Shown here piece by piece: positions 17,554-26,906 of a DNA stretch of 64,000 bases; within the stretch, counting starts at the first letter, position 1, and the number at the start of each line of letters is the position of its first letter. The position numbers and the translations under genes were made by a program. The stretch covers positions 248,001-312,000 of the forward strand of contig NZ_LIVV01000007.1 of the NCBI RefSeq assembly GCF_001905825.1, read 5' to 3'. The notes below the pieces were generated by a model. The model saw only the letters and a program-made list of their open reading frames with translations, did no database searches and was not told the DNA's origin. This stretch comes from Streptomyces sp. CB02009. GTDB taxonomy: Bacteria; Actinomycetota; Actinomycetes; Streptomycetales; Streptomycetaceae.

Positions 17554-18024
17554 CTACTTCCTCGGGCCGCCCAGCAGGTCGCCCAGGCCGTCCGCCGTCG
17601 TGCCACCGGTCTTCTTCGCCGCCGCGCGCTTCGTCATGACCGCGAGGACCACCGGTACCAGGATGTCGACCGCCCGGGTCACCGTGGCCGCCGGGATGCC
17701 GGTCCTCTTCGCGATGGCGTTCGCCGCCGGGCGGGCCAGTCTGCCCAGGACTCCGGCCATGAGGCCGCCGGCCGCGAGGCCGCCGAAGCCGGCGACGCCC
17801 TGGAGCGGGGGTTCGGCCGAGGTGACCTCGTCGACGGCGGCGCGGACCTCGTCCGCGCTGGCCGGCTCGGCCGCCGCCTGGCGCAGTTCGCCGGAGAGTT
17901 CGGCCACCGAACTGCCCACCACCGCCTGTGCCCCGGCGGGGTCCGTGCCGAGCAGGCCGGCGATCTCCTGGAGCCGGTCGTCGCCCAGCTCGTCCAGGAC
18001 CTCGTCCTCGAAGGTTTCGCTCAT
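17554..18024 (-). CDS. DUF937-family protein
   Basis: Start at ATG 18024 (MSETFEDEVLDELGDDRLQ); 156 residues. The helical, Asp/Glu- and Ala-rich N-terminal part with LLGTDPAGAQAVVG is characteristic of DUF937, and a Gly-rich segment with hydrophobic helices (GLAAGGLMAGVLGRL, VDILVPVVLAVMTK) follows. Function is unknown. It is divergent from recD2, 121 bases away. Confidence 0.75.
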   Translation of the reverse strand: MSETFEDEVLDELGDDRLQEIAGLLGTDPAGAQAVVGSSVAELSGELRQAAAEPASADEVRAAVDEVTSAEPPLQGVAGFGGLAAGGLMAGVLGRLARPAANAIAKRTGIPAATVTRAVDILVPVVLAVMTKRAAAKKTGGTTADGLGDLLGGPRK

Positions 18025-18145
18025 GCCGGAAACGCTACGACCTGCCCCCTGGGTCGGCACTCCGAGCATCCTGCCGGGGAAGGCCCCGGCGGGGAGTTGT
18101 CCACAGGGCCGCCCCGCTGTCGGACCGGTTCGCTACCTTCGGGGC

Positions 18146-20377
18146 ATGTCCAACGAAGGTCGCGGGCCGGGGTCGGCCGTGCTCGAAGGGGTCCTGGAGC
18201 GGATCACCTACGCCAACGAGGAGAGCGGGTACACGGTCGCCCGGGTCGACACCGGGCGCGGGGCCGGGGACCTGCTCACCGTGGTCGGGGCGCTGCTCGG
18301 GGCGCAGCCGGGGGAGTCGCTGCGGATGGAGGGCCGTTGGGGCTCGCATCCGCAGTACGGCAAGCAGTTCACCGTCGAGAACTACACGACCCTGCTGCCC
18401 GCCACCATCCAGGGCATCCGCCGCTATCTCGGCTCGGGCCTGGTCAAGGGCATCGGGCCCGTCTTCGCCGACCGCATCACCCAGCACTTCGGCCTGGACA
18501 CCCTCCAGATCCTGGAGGAGGCTCCGGCCCGGCTGATCGAGGTCCCGGGCCTGGGGCCCAAGCGCACGAAGAAGATCAGCGCGGCCTGGGAGGAGCAGAA
18601 GGCGATCAAGGAGGTGATGGTCTTCCTCCAGGGCGTCGGCGTCTCCACCTCGATCGCGGTCCGGATCTACAAGAAGTACGGGGACGCCTCGATCTCCGTC
18701 GTGCGGAACCAGCCGTACCGGCTCGCCGCCGACGTCTGGGGCATCGGCTTCCTCACCGCCGACAAGATCGCCCAGGCGGTGGGCATACCCCACGACAGCC
18801 CCGACCGGGTGAAGGCAGGCCTGCAGTACGCGCTCTCGCAGTCCAGCGACCAGGGGCACTGCTTCCTCCCCGAGGAGCGGTTGATCGCCGAGGCGGTGAA
18901 GCTCCTCCAGGTCGACACCGGACTCGTCATCGAGTGCCTCGCCGAGCTGGCGGAGGACCCCGAGGGGGTCGTACGGGAGACGGTGCCGGGCCCGGAGGGG
19001 ACGCCCGTGACCGCCGTGTACCTGATCCCCTTCCACCGGGCCGAGCTGTCGCTCTCCGGGCAGCTCCGGCGGCTGCTGCGGGCCGAGGAGGACCGGATGC
19101 CGGGCTTCCGGGACGTGGCCTGGGACAAGGCCCTCGCCTGGCTCGCGGACCGGACGGGGGCCTCGCTCGCGCCCGAGCAGGAGGAGGCCGTCCGGCTCGC
19201 GCTGACGCGGAAGGTCGCCGTGCTCACCGGCGGTCCCGGCTGCGGCAAGTCGTTCACGGTCCGCTCCATCGTGGAGCTGGCCCGCGCCAAGAAGGCCAAG
19301 GTCGTCCTCGCCGCCCCCACCGGCCGGGCGGCCAAGCGGCTCGCCGAGCTGACCGGCGCGGAGGCCTCCACCGTCCACCGGCTCCTGGAGCTGAAGCCGG
19401 GGGGCGACGCGGCCTATGACCGGGACCGGCCGCTCGACGCGGACCTGGTCGTGGTCGACGAGGCCTCCATGCTCGACCTGCTCCTCGCGAACAAGCTGGT
19501 GAAGGCGGTGGCGCCGGGGGCCCATCTGCTGCTCGTGGGCGATGTGGACCAGTTGCCCTCGGTGGGCGCGGGGGAGGTCCTCGGTGATCTGCTCGCGCCG
19601 GGCAGCCCGGTGCCGGCGGTCCGGCTGACCCGGATCTTCCGCCAGGCCCAGGAGTCCGGCGTCGTCACCAACGCGCACCGGATCAACGCCGGCACTCCGC
19701 CGAAGACCGAGGGCCTGCCGGACTTCTTCCTCTTCGTCGAGGAGGAGACCGAGGACGCCGCCCGGGTGGCCGTGGACGTCGCGGCCCGGCGGATTCCGGC
19801 CAAGTTCGGTCTCGACCCCCGCCGTGACGTGCAGGTCCTCGCCCCCATGCACCGCGGCCCGGCCGGCGCGGGCTCGCTCAACGGACTGCTGCAGCAGGTC
19901 ATCACCCCGGGCCGCCCGGACGTGCCGGAGAAGCGGTTCGGCGGCCGGGTCTTCCGGGTGGGCGACAAGGTCACGCAGATCAGGAACAACTACGACAAGG
20001 GGGCCAACGGGGTCTTCAACGGCACGGTGGGGGTCGTGACCCAGCTGGACCTCGTCGAGCAGAAGCTCGTGGTGCGGACGGACGAGGACGAGGAGGTGCC
20101 GTACGACTTCGACGAGCTGGACGAGCTGGCCCACGCGTACGCGGTCACCATCCACCGGTCGCAGGGCAGCGAGTATCCGGCCGTGGTGATCCCGGTCACC
20201 ATGAGTGCCTGGATGATGCTCCAGCGCAACCTGCTCTACACGGCCGTGACCCGGGCGAAGAAGCTCGTGGTCCTCGTCGGCTCCCGGCGGGCGATCGCGC
20301 AGGCGGTCCGCACGGTCTCGGCGGGCAGGCGCTTTACCGCACTCGCGTTTCGGCTCACAGGCGGCGCCCCCGTGTGA
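18146..20377 (+). CDS. recD2: RecD2-type SF1B DNA helicase
   Basis: Start at ATG 18146 (MSNEGRGPGSAVLEGVLERI); 743 residues, the usual RecD2 size. The N-terminal OB-like segment is followed by helix-hairpin-helix repeats (LIEVPGLGPKRTKKI), as in RecD2 rather than the RecBCD subunit. Helicase motifs: Walker A GGPGCGKS (near residue 362), DEAS in VVVDEASMLD, and motif VI-like VTRAKKL, with the SH3-like VYNGT-type segment at NGVFNGTVGVV. It is a 5'-3' helicase used in repair and replication-fork handling. The upstream region lacks a strong ribosome-binding site. Confidence 0.92.
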   Translation: MSNEGRGPGSAVLEGVLERITYANEESGYTVARVDTGRGAGDLLTVVGALLGAQPGESLRMEGRWGSHPQYGKQFTVENYTTLLPATIQGIRRYLGSGLVKGIGPVFADRITQHFGLDTLQILEEAPARLIEVPGLGPKRTKKISAAWEEQKAIKEVMVFLQGVGVSTSIAVRIYKKYGDASISVVRNQPYRLAADVWGIGFLTADKIAQAVGIPHDSPDRVKAGLQYALSQSSDQGHCFLPEERLIAEAVKLLQVDTGLVIECLAELAEDPEGVVRETVPGPEGTPVTAVYLIPFHRAELSLSGQLRRLLRAEEDRMPGFRDVAWDKALAWLADRTGASLAPEQEEAVRLALTRKVAVLTGGPGCGKSFTVRSIVELARAKKAKVVLAAPTGRAAKRLAELTGAEASTVHRLLELKPGGDAAYDRDRPLDADLVVVDEASMLDLLLANKLVKAVAPGAHLLLVGDVDQLPSVGAGEVLGDLLAPGSPVPAVRLTRIFRQAQESGVVTNAHRINAGTPPKTEGLPDFFLFVEEETEDAARVAVDVAARRIPAKFGLDPRRDVQVLAPMHRGPAGAGSLNGLLQQVITPGRPDVPEKRFGGRVFRVGDKVTQIRNNYDKGANGVFNGTVGVVTQLDLVEQKLVVRTDEDEEVPYDFDELDELAHAYAVTIHRSQGSEYPAVVIPVTMSAWMMLQRNLLYTAVTRAKKLVVLVGSRRAIAQAVRTVSAGRRFTALAFRLTGGAPV

Positions 20378-20430
20378 AAGATCACGGAGGGCTACCGGAA
20401 CCGGGGCGAAGGGGGCAGGATATGAAGGTT

Positions 20431-20449
20431 GGCGGCACTGAGTGCCGCC
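20431..20449. promoter_or_regulatory. Perfect inverted repeat between recD2 and gltA
   Basis: GGCGGCACT and AGTGCCGCC flank a single G. It lies 54 bases after the recD2 stop and 108 before the gltA start. It may terminate recD2 transcription or be an operator for gltA; the short centre favours protein binding, the position fits either. Confidence 0.5.
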
Positions 20450-20556
20450 GATTGGCCCAATGGTCGACCCCGAGTGCACTCTCCTGAGCCAAATGGGGGA
20501 TGGTAGAGACAGTCAGGGCACCTCGAAGAAGAGGCACTACGTCGGTGAGGGATGAC

Positions 20557-21846
<1,290 letters not shown>

Positions 21847-21878
21847 TCCTCCGACCAGGACGCCCCTCGCGAAAAAGA

Positions 21879-21929
21879 GGAAGCGCCCCGCCGTCGATCC
21901 CCCCACGGGTCGACGAGCGGGGCGCTTCC
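21879..21929 (+). terminator. Intrinsic terminator of gltA
   Basis: Thirteen-bp perfect outer stem (GGAAGCGCCCCGC at 21879-21891; complement at 21917-21929) enclosing a second stem (GTCGATCC with GGGTCGAC), 32 bases after the gltA stop. It is preceded by an A-run and could act in both directions. Confidence 0.85.
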
Positions 21930-22084
21930 CATGTCCCGGTGCGGATTCCCCCCACGGGATCCGGGCCGGGCGTCTGCGGGTGTCGCAGAAGCTACGCGGG
22001 TCGGCGCGACGCGGTCTGCCGGGGTACGTACGGGAGGGCCGCTCAAAGCTCCCCGGTGCACGTGCCCCGGCCAACGCTTGCCTG

Positions 22085-22127
22085 GAACGTCCCCCAAGAC
22101 ATTCCATGAACGTCCCCCAAGACGTTC
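22085..22127. repeat. Two tandem copies of an inverted repeat between gltA and copA
   Basis: GAACGTC-CCCCAA-GACATTC (22085-22104) and GAACGTC-CCCCAA-GACGTTC (22108-22127) repeat at a 23-base period. Each copy is an inverted repeat with 7-bp arms (one mismatch in the first). The rest of the 385-base convergent gap, apart from the gltA terminator, holds no gene I can support; a 26-codon frame starting at 22106 has no convincing start signals. Confidence 0.6.
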
Positions 22128-22231
22128 TCGGCATCGCCCACTTAGACTCGCGAACAGCCCAGATGGTTACCCCCCAATATCTGTGATCTAGGTCTCTTTG
22201 TGAAGGTCTTGTGCGTCACACGTGGGTGAAT

Positions 22232-24490
22232 TCACGTGAAGCGGCGCAGACGAAGGCTGTTGGATACGACGAAGACGGACGAAAAGGCCATCGCCAGACC
22301 GGCGATCATCGGGTTCAGGAGTCCGGCCGCGGCGAGCGGCAGCGCCGCCACGTTGTAGCCGAAGGCCCAGCCGAGGTTGCCCTTGATCGTCGCCAGGGTG
22401 CGGCGGGCGAGCCGGATCGCGTCGGCCGCGACCCGCAGGTCGCCCCGGACCAGGGTCAGATCGCTCGCCTCGATCGCCGCGTCCGTGCCCGTCCCCATCG
22501 CCAGGCCCAGGTCCGCCGTGGCGAGGGCCGCCGCGTCGTTCACCCCGTCGCCGACCATCGCGACCGTCCGGCCCTCCGCCTGGAGCCGCCGGACGACCTC
22601 GGCCTTCTCCTCGGGAAGCACCTCGGCGATCACCTCGTCGATGCCCACCTCGGCCGCCACGGCCTCCGCCACCGCCGTGTGGTCCCCGGTGAGGAGGACC
22701 GGCCGCAGCCCGAGGCCGCGCAGCCGGGCCACCGCCTCGGCGCTGGTGTCCTTGACGGTGTCGGCGACGGTCAGGGTGCCCCGGGCGACCCCGTCCCAGG
22801 CGACGTGGACGGCGCCGGGCTCCGCCCCCGACGGCACCTCGACGCCCTCCGCCGCCAGCAGCGCGGCGCGGCCGACGAGGACCAGGCGGCCGTCGACCGA
22901 GCCGCGTACGCCGAGCCCGGGAACGTTCTCGAAGGCCTTCGGCACGGGGAGCTCCCCGCAGCGCTCGGCGGCTCCCGCCGCGACCGCGCGGGCCACCGGG
23001 TGCTCGGAGGAGTGCTCCAGGGCCCCGGCCAGCCGCAGCAGCTCGGTCTCGTCGGTGGCGTCGGTGCCGTACTTCCCGCCGTACACCCGCACACCGGCGA
23101 GCCGCATCCGGCCCGTGGTGACCGTCCCGGTCTTGTCGAGGACGATCGTGTCGACGCGCCGGGTGGACTCCAGGACCTCGGGGCCCTTGATGAGGATGCC
23201 GAGCTGCGCGCCGCGGCCGGTGCCGACCATGAGCGCGGTCGGGGTCGCGAGGCCCAGCGCGCACGGGCAGGCGATGATCAGGACGGCGACGGCGGCGGTG
23301 AAGGAGGCCGTCGGGTCGTCGGTCAGCAGCAGCCAGGCGACGAGGGTGCCGAGCGCGAGGAGCAGCACGACCGGCACGAAGACGGCGGAGATCCGATCGG
23401 CGAGCCGCTGCACCTCGGCCTTGCCGTTCTGGGCGTCCTCGACGAGCTTGGCCATCCGGGCGAGCTGTGTGTCGGCGCCGACGCGGGTGGCCCGGACGAC
23501 GAGCCGTCCCGAGACGTTGACGCAGCCGCCCGTGACGTCACCGCCCGCGGTGACGTCCAGCGGCAGCGACTCGCCGGTGAGGAGGGAGGCGTCGACGGCC
23601 GACGCGCCCTCGGTGACGGTGCCGTCGGTGGCGATCTTCTCCCCGGGTCGTACGACGAAGAGGTCGCCGGTCCGCAGCGCGGCGACCGGCACCCGTACCT
23701 CGGCGCCCCCGCGCAGGACGGCCACGTCCTTGGCGCCGAGTTCCATCAGGGCCCGGAGCGCCGCGCCCGCCTTCCGCTTGGCGCGGGCCTCCAGGTAGCG
23801 GCCGAGGAGGATGAAGGTGACGACGCCGGCCGCGACCTCCAGGTAGATCGCGGACGAGGCCGCCGAGCGGTCGACGGTCAGGTCGAAGCCGTGCCGCATG
23901 CCGGGCATGCCCGCGTCGCCGAGGAAGAGGGCCCAGAGCGACCAGCCGAAGGCGGCGAGGGTGCCGACCGAGACGAGGGTGTCCATGGTGGCGGCGCCGT
24001 GCCGGAGGTTGGTCCAGGCGGCCCGGTGGAAGGGCAGTCCGCCCCAGACGACGACGGGGGCGGCGAGGGTGAGGGAGAGCCACTGCCAGTTGTCGAACTG
24101 CAGGCCCGGGACCATGGCGAGCAGGACGACGGGCGCGGAGAGCAGCGCGGAGACGGTGAGCCGCTGCCGGAGCGAGGCGAGCCCGGGGTCGGGGGCGGGC
24201 TCCGGCTCCTCCGGCGCGGCGGCCGGTTCGGGCTCCGGCGGCGGCGGTTCCTCCGCCGTGTAGCCGGTCCTGACGACGGTGGCGATCAGCGCGTCGACCC
24301 CGACCTCCGGCGGGTGTTCGATCCGCGCTTTCTCCGTGGCGTAGTTGACGGTCGCCGTCACCCCGTCGATGCGGTTGAGCTTCTTCTCGACGCGGGCCGC
24401 GCACGAGGCGCAGGTCATCCCGCCGATCGTCAGCTCGGTGACCGCGACGGCCGTGCTGTCGGCGGGGTGTGCGGTGGTGCTGGAGGTCAT
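22232..24490 (-). CDS. copA: Copper-exporting P1B-type ATPase
   Basis: Start at ATG 24490 (GGAAG 4 bases upstream); a TTG at 24502 is a poorer choice. The 752 residues contain one heavy-metal domain with GGMTCASC near residue 25, the membrane copper site CPCALGLATP, actuator TGES, phosphorylation site DKTGTVTTG (Asp452) and GDGVNDAAAL. CPC plus this architecture places it in the Cu(I) exporters of subgroup 1B-1. A Glu/Pro-rich linker (about 90-115) separates the metal domain from the core. It follows copZ, 73 bases downstream on the same strand, behind a CsoR-like operator. Confidence 0.94.
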   Translation of the reverse strand: MTSSTTAHPADSTAVAVTELTIGGMTCASCAARVEKKLNRIDGVTATVNYATEKARIEHPPEVGVDALIATVVRTGYTAEEPPPPEPEPAAAPEEPEPAPDPGLASLRQRLTVSALLSAPVVLLAMVPGLQFDNWQWLSLTLAAPVVVWGGLPFHRAAWTNLRHGAATMDTLVSVGTLAAFGWSLWALFLGDAGMPGMRHGFDLTVDRSAASSAIYLEVAAGVVTFILLGRYLEARAKRKAGAALRALMELGAKDVAVLRGGAEVRVPVAALRTGDLFVVRPGEKIATDGTVTEGASAVDASLLTGESLPLDVTAGGDVTGGCVNVSGRLVVRATRVGADTQLARMAKLVEDAQNGKAEVQRLADRISAVFVPVVLLLALGTLVAWLLLTDDPTASFTAAVAVLIIACPCALGLATPTALMVGTGRGAQLGILIKGPEVLESTRRVDTIVLDKTGTVTTGRMRLAGVRVYGGKYGTDATDETELLRLAGALEHSSEHPVARAVAAGAAERCGELPVPKAFENVPGLGVRGSVDGRLVLVGRAALLAAEGVEVPSGAEPGAVHVAWDGVARGTLTVADTVKDTSAEAVARLRGLGLRPVLLTGDHTAVAEAVAAEVGIDEVIAEVLPEEKAEVVRRLQAEGRTVAMVGDGVNDAAALATADLGLAMGTGTDAAIEASDLTLVRGDLRVAADAIRLARRTLATIKGNLGWAFGYNVAALPLAAAGLLNPMIAGLAMAFSSVFVVSNSLRLRRFT

Positions 24491-24563
24491 GTGCGCTTCC
24501 AAAGGGGAGCAGGGCCGTACCCGGTAACGGTACGGCCCTGCGGGGTGTCGGCGGGGGGAGCGG

Positions 24564-24788
24564 TCAGACCAGCTCGTAGCCGGCCTCGTCGACGGCGGCG
24601 CGGACGGCCTCCTCGTCGAGCGGGGCGGCGGAGACGACGGTCACCTGGCCGGTGGAGGCGACGGCCGTGACCGACGAGACGCCGGGGAGCTCGGAGATCT
24701 CGCTCGACACCGCGCCCTCGCAGTGGCCGCAGGTCATGCCCTTGACCTGGTAGACGGTGGTGAGGTCGGTCTTCGTCTCTGCGGTCAT
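24564..24788 (-). CDS. copZ: Copper chaperone, CopZ type
   Basis: A 74-residue single heavy-metal-associated domain: VKGMTCGHCEGAVSSEI gives the CxxC copper site, and the C-terminus GYELV closes the ferredoxin-like fold. GGAGAG precedes ATG 24788. It should hand Cu(I) to CopA encoded next. A CsoR-type palindrome lies 40 bases upstream. Confidence 0.93.
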   Translation of the reverse strand: MTAETKTDLTTVYQVKGMTCGHCEGAVSSEISELPGVSSVTAVASTGQVTVVSAAPLDEEAVRAAVDEAGYELV

Positions 24789-24827
24789 GGCGCTCTCCTC
24801 GTGGGTTCAGGACCGTACGCCGCGCAG

Positions 24828-24850
24828 TTTATACCCCTAGGGGGTATAAA
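24828..24850 (-). promoter_or_regulatory. CsoR-type copper operator upstream of copZ-copA
   Basis: TTTATACCCC and GGGGTATAAA flank TAG, giving 10-bp arms. This matches the C-tract/G-tract pseudopalindrome with flanking TATA bound by the Cu(I)-sensing repressor CsoR in actinobacteria. On the minus strand it overlaps a TATAAA that could be the -10 box of copZ. No csoR gene is in the window. Confidence 0.8.
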
Positions 24851-24916
24851 AGCCAGTCGGGTCCGGCTGCGTGCCGCACCGGGGGTCCGGGCTGATCCCT
24901 ATGGTAAATAGCCGAC

Positions 24917-26125
24917 ATGTCGCATTCGGGGACCACGCTCATCCTGATCATGGCGATCGCCGTCCTGGCGCCGCTGCTCGCCTACGGAGTCGGGCGCAGG
25001 CTTCCCGTCCCCCTCGTCATCTTCGAGATCCTGCTCGGCATCCTCATCGGCCCCGACGTTCTGGACTGGGCGCGCCCCGACGCGCTGATCGACGGTCTTT
25101 CGGAGCTCGGCCTCGCCATGCTGATCTTCCTCGCGGGGTACGAGATCGAGTTCGGCAAGGTCCGCGGCGACACCCTCCGGCGCTCCGTGTGGGCCTGGCT
25201 GGCCGCCCTCGCGCTCGGTCTCGCCACCGGTGTCCTGCTCGGCGGCGGCTACACCAAGGGCGTCTTCATCGGCGTCGCGCTGACCAGCACCGCGCTCGGC
25301 ACCGTCCTGCCCGTGCTCCGGGACTCGGGCGACCTGCACGGGCGGTTCGGCTCGGTCGTCATGGCGTTCGGGGCGGTGGGCGAGTTCGGCCCGATCATCG
25401 CGATGGCCCTGCTGCTCAGCGGACGCGGCGCGGCCGAGTCGACCGTGCTGCTCGCGGTGTTCGCCGCGCTGACCGCCGGGGCGGTGTTCTGGGCGCTGCG
25501 GCCGCGCCCGCCGTGGTTCTCCCGGATCATCGCCAAGACCCTCCACACCAGCGGTCAGTTCGCGGTCCGGTTCGTCTTCCTGCTGCTCGCCCTGATGCTG
25601 GGCGCCTCGGAGGCCCTCGGGCTCGACATCCTGCTCGGCGCCTTCGCGGCCGGCCTCGTCACCCGGCTCGTCCTGACCGGGGCGGCGCCCGAGTCGGGGC
25701 CGCAGATCCTGGAGAAGATCGAGGGGGTCGGCTTCGGCTTCCTCGTGCCGGTCTTCTTCGTCGTCACCGGGATCGAGTTCGACCTGGCCTCGCTCCTCGA
25801 CGGCGGCCGCACCCTGCTCCTGCTGCCGGTCTTCCTGCTGCTCTTCCTGGCGGTGCGCGGCGGGCCGATCTGGTTCCTCGCCCCGCGCGACCTCGACCGC
25901 AGGGACCGGGGCGGGCTCGTGCTGTACGGCTCCACCGCGCTGCCGCTCGTCGTGGCCATCACGACCATCGGCGTGGACGACAAGACGATGACGGCCGGTG
26001 AGGCGGCGGCGCTCGTCGGGGCCGGCATGCTCTCCGTGCTCGTCTTCCCGCTGGTCGCGCTGAGGTCGCGGTCCGGGGCGAAGGGCCTGCCGACCGAACG
26101 GATCAGCGGCTCGGAGTCGTGGTGA
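24917..26125 (+). CDS. CPA2-family cation:proton antiporter
   Basis: A 402-residue membrane protein with about 12 helices and the Na/H exchanger fold. Conserved-type segments are VIFEILLGILIGP, LIFLAGYEIEF and LLGAFAAGLVTRLV. It lacks the C-terminal TrkA-N/RCK domain of KefB/KefC. It probably exchanges K or Na for protons at the cytoplasmic membrane. No ribosome-binding site is visible, so the start is uncertain or leaderless. Its last 23 bases overlap the convergent TetR gene. Confidence 0.85.
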   Translation: MSHSGTTLILIMAIAVLAPLLAYGVGRRLPVPLVIFEILLGILIGPDVLDWARPDALIDGLSELGLAMLIFLAGYEIEFGKVRGDTLRRSVWAWLAALALGLATGVLLGGGYTKGVFIGVALTSTALGTVLPVLRDSGDLHGRFGSVVMAFGAVGEFGPIIAMALLLSGRGAAESTVLLAVFAALTAGAVFWALRPRPPWFSRIIAKTLHTSGQFAVRFVFLLLALMLGASEALGLDILLGAFAAGLVTRLVLTGAAPESGPQILEKIEGVGFGFLVPVFFVVTGIEFDLASLLDGGRTLLLLPVFLLLFLAVRGGPIWFLAPRDLDRRDRGGLVLYGSTALPLVVAITTIGVDDKTMTAGEAAALVGAGMLSVLVFPLVALRSRSGAKGLPTERISGSESW

Positions 26126-26744
26126 CCTGCCCCTCGACCAGGGGGGAGAGGTAGCGCAGGAGGAGCGTCTTCAGCTCGGCGATCGTGGCGTCCCGCTCGG
26201 CCCCCTCCGGGGCGGCGAGGACGAGGTCCAGGCCGCCCTTGAAGGTGGCGAAGGCCATGCCCGCCGTCCGGAGGCGGTCCTCGGCGGGCAGCGCGGGCGC
26301 GTAGTGGGCGATGACCTCCTGCACGCGGGTGAGCAGGGTCGCGTGCAGTTCGTCGTGCTCCTCGGCGATCCGGCCGGGGACCTCGGAGCCGTGCATCAGG
26401 GCGAGGAAGGCCGGGTTGGCGCAGTTGAACTCGATCAGCGGGTCGACGACGGCGTCCAGCAGCTCGGGCAGCGGCAGGGCGAGGTTCTCCGGGGTGAACG
26501 CCTGGCCGTGGGCCTCGCGCATCTGGTGCAGCAGGCGCTCGCCCAGCTCGATCGCGATCGCTTCCTTGTTGGGGAAGTACTGGTAGAGCGTGCCGGGCGA
26601 GACATGGGCCTCGCGGGCGATCGCGTTGGTGCTGGACGCCGTGTAGCCGTTCGCGCAGAAGACGTTCGCGGCGGCCTGGAGCAGCTGCGCGATGCGGCGC
26701 TCCCCGCGCGCCTGGCGGCGGCGCGGCTTCGGTTCTTCGGACAT
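26103..26744 (-). CDS. TetR-family repressor of the MMPL exporter
   Basis: A 213-residue TetR regulator: helix-turn-helix at about residues 15-62 (NAIAREAHVSPGTLYQYFPNKEAIA) and an all-helical ligand domain with a TetR_C-like C-terminus. It is divergent from the MMPL transporter, with two palindromic operators between them. It should repress the transporter and possibly itself, released by a lipophilic ligand. Confidence 0.92.
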   Translation of the reverse strand: MSEEPKPRRRQARGERRIAQLLQAAANVFCANGYTASSTNAIAREAHVSPGTLYQYFPNKEAIAIELGERLLHQMREAHGQAFTPENLALPLPELLDAVVDPLIEFNCANPAFLALMHGSEVPGRIAEEHDELHATLLTRVQEVIAHYAPALPAEDRLRTAGMAFATFKGGLDLVLAAPEGAERDATIAELKTLLLRYLSPLVEGQVTTTPSR

Positions 26745-26770
26745 GGCTGTCCCCAGCTCTCCTCACACGT

Positions 26771-26823
26771 TTGACAAACACGAGCGGTCGCTCGCATTCT
26801 TGTGAAACGCGAGTGATCACTCG
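26771..26823 (+). promoter_or_regulatory. MMPL-gene promoter with two TetR-type operators
   Basis: TTGACA (26771-26776) and a weak CATTCT (26795-26800) are 18 bases apart. Palindrome one, CGAGCG-GT-CGCTCG (26781-26794), fills the spacer; palindrome two, CGAGTGATCACTCG (26810-26823), is perfect and lies just past the expected start. Centres are 29 bases apart. The half-sites (CGAGYG) agree, so one TetR protein probably binds both, blocking polymerase. Confidence 0.72.
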
Positions 26824-26906
26824 TGTTTGCCAGTCTATGGCAATGGGCGACCCATGTGACCTGCCGGGAAGCGAGCACAGGGGTCAGGTGAAGGGGACAC
26901 CTCGTC

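Noticed and set aside
22106..22186. A 26-codon frame inside the tandem repeats between gltA and copA
   Set aside because: No ribosome-binding site and the codons come mostly from the repeat; not enough evidence for a peptide.
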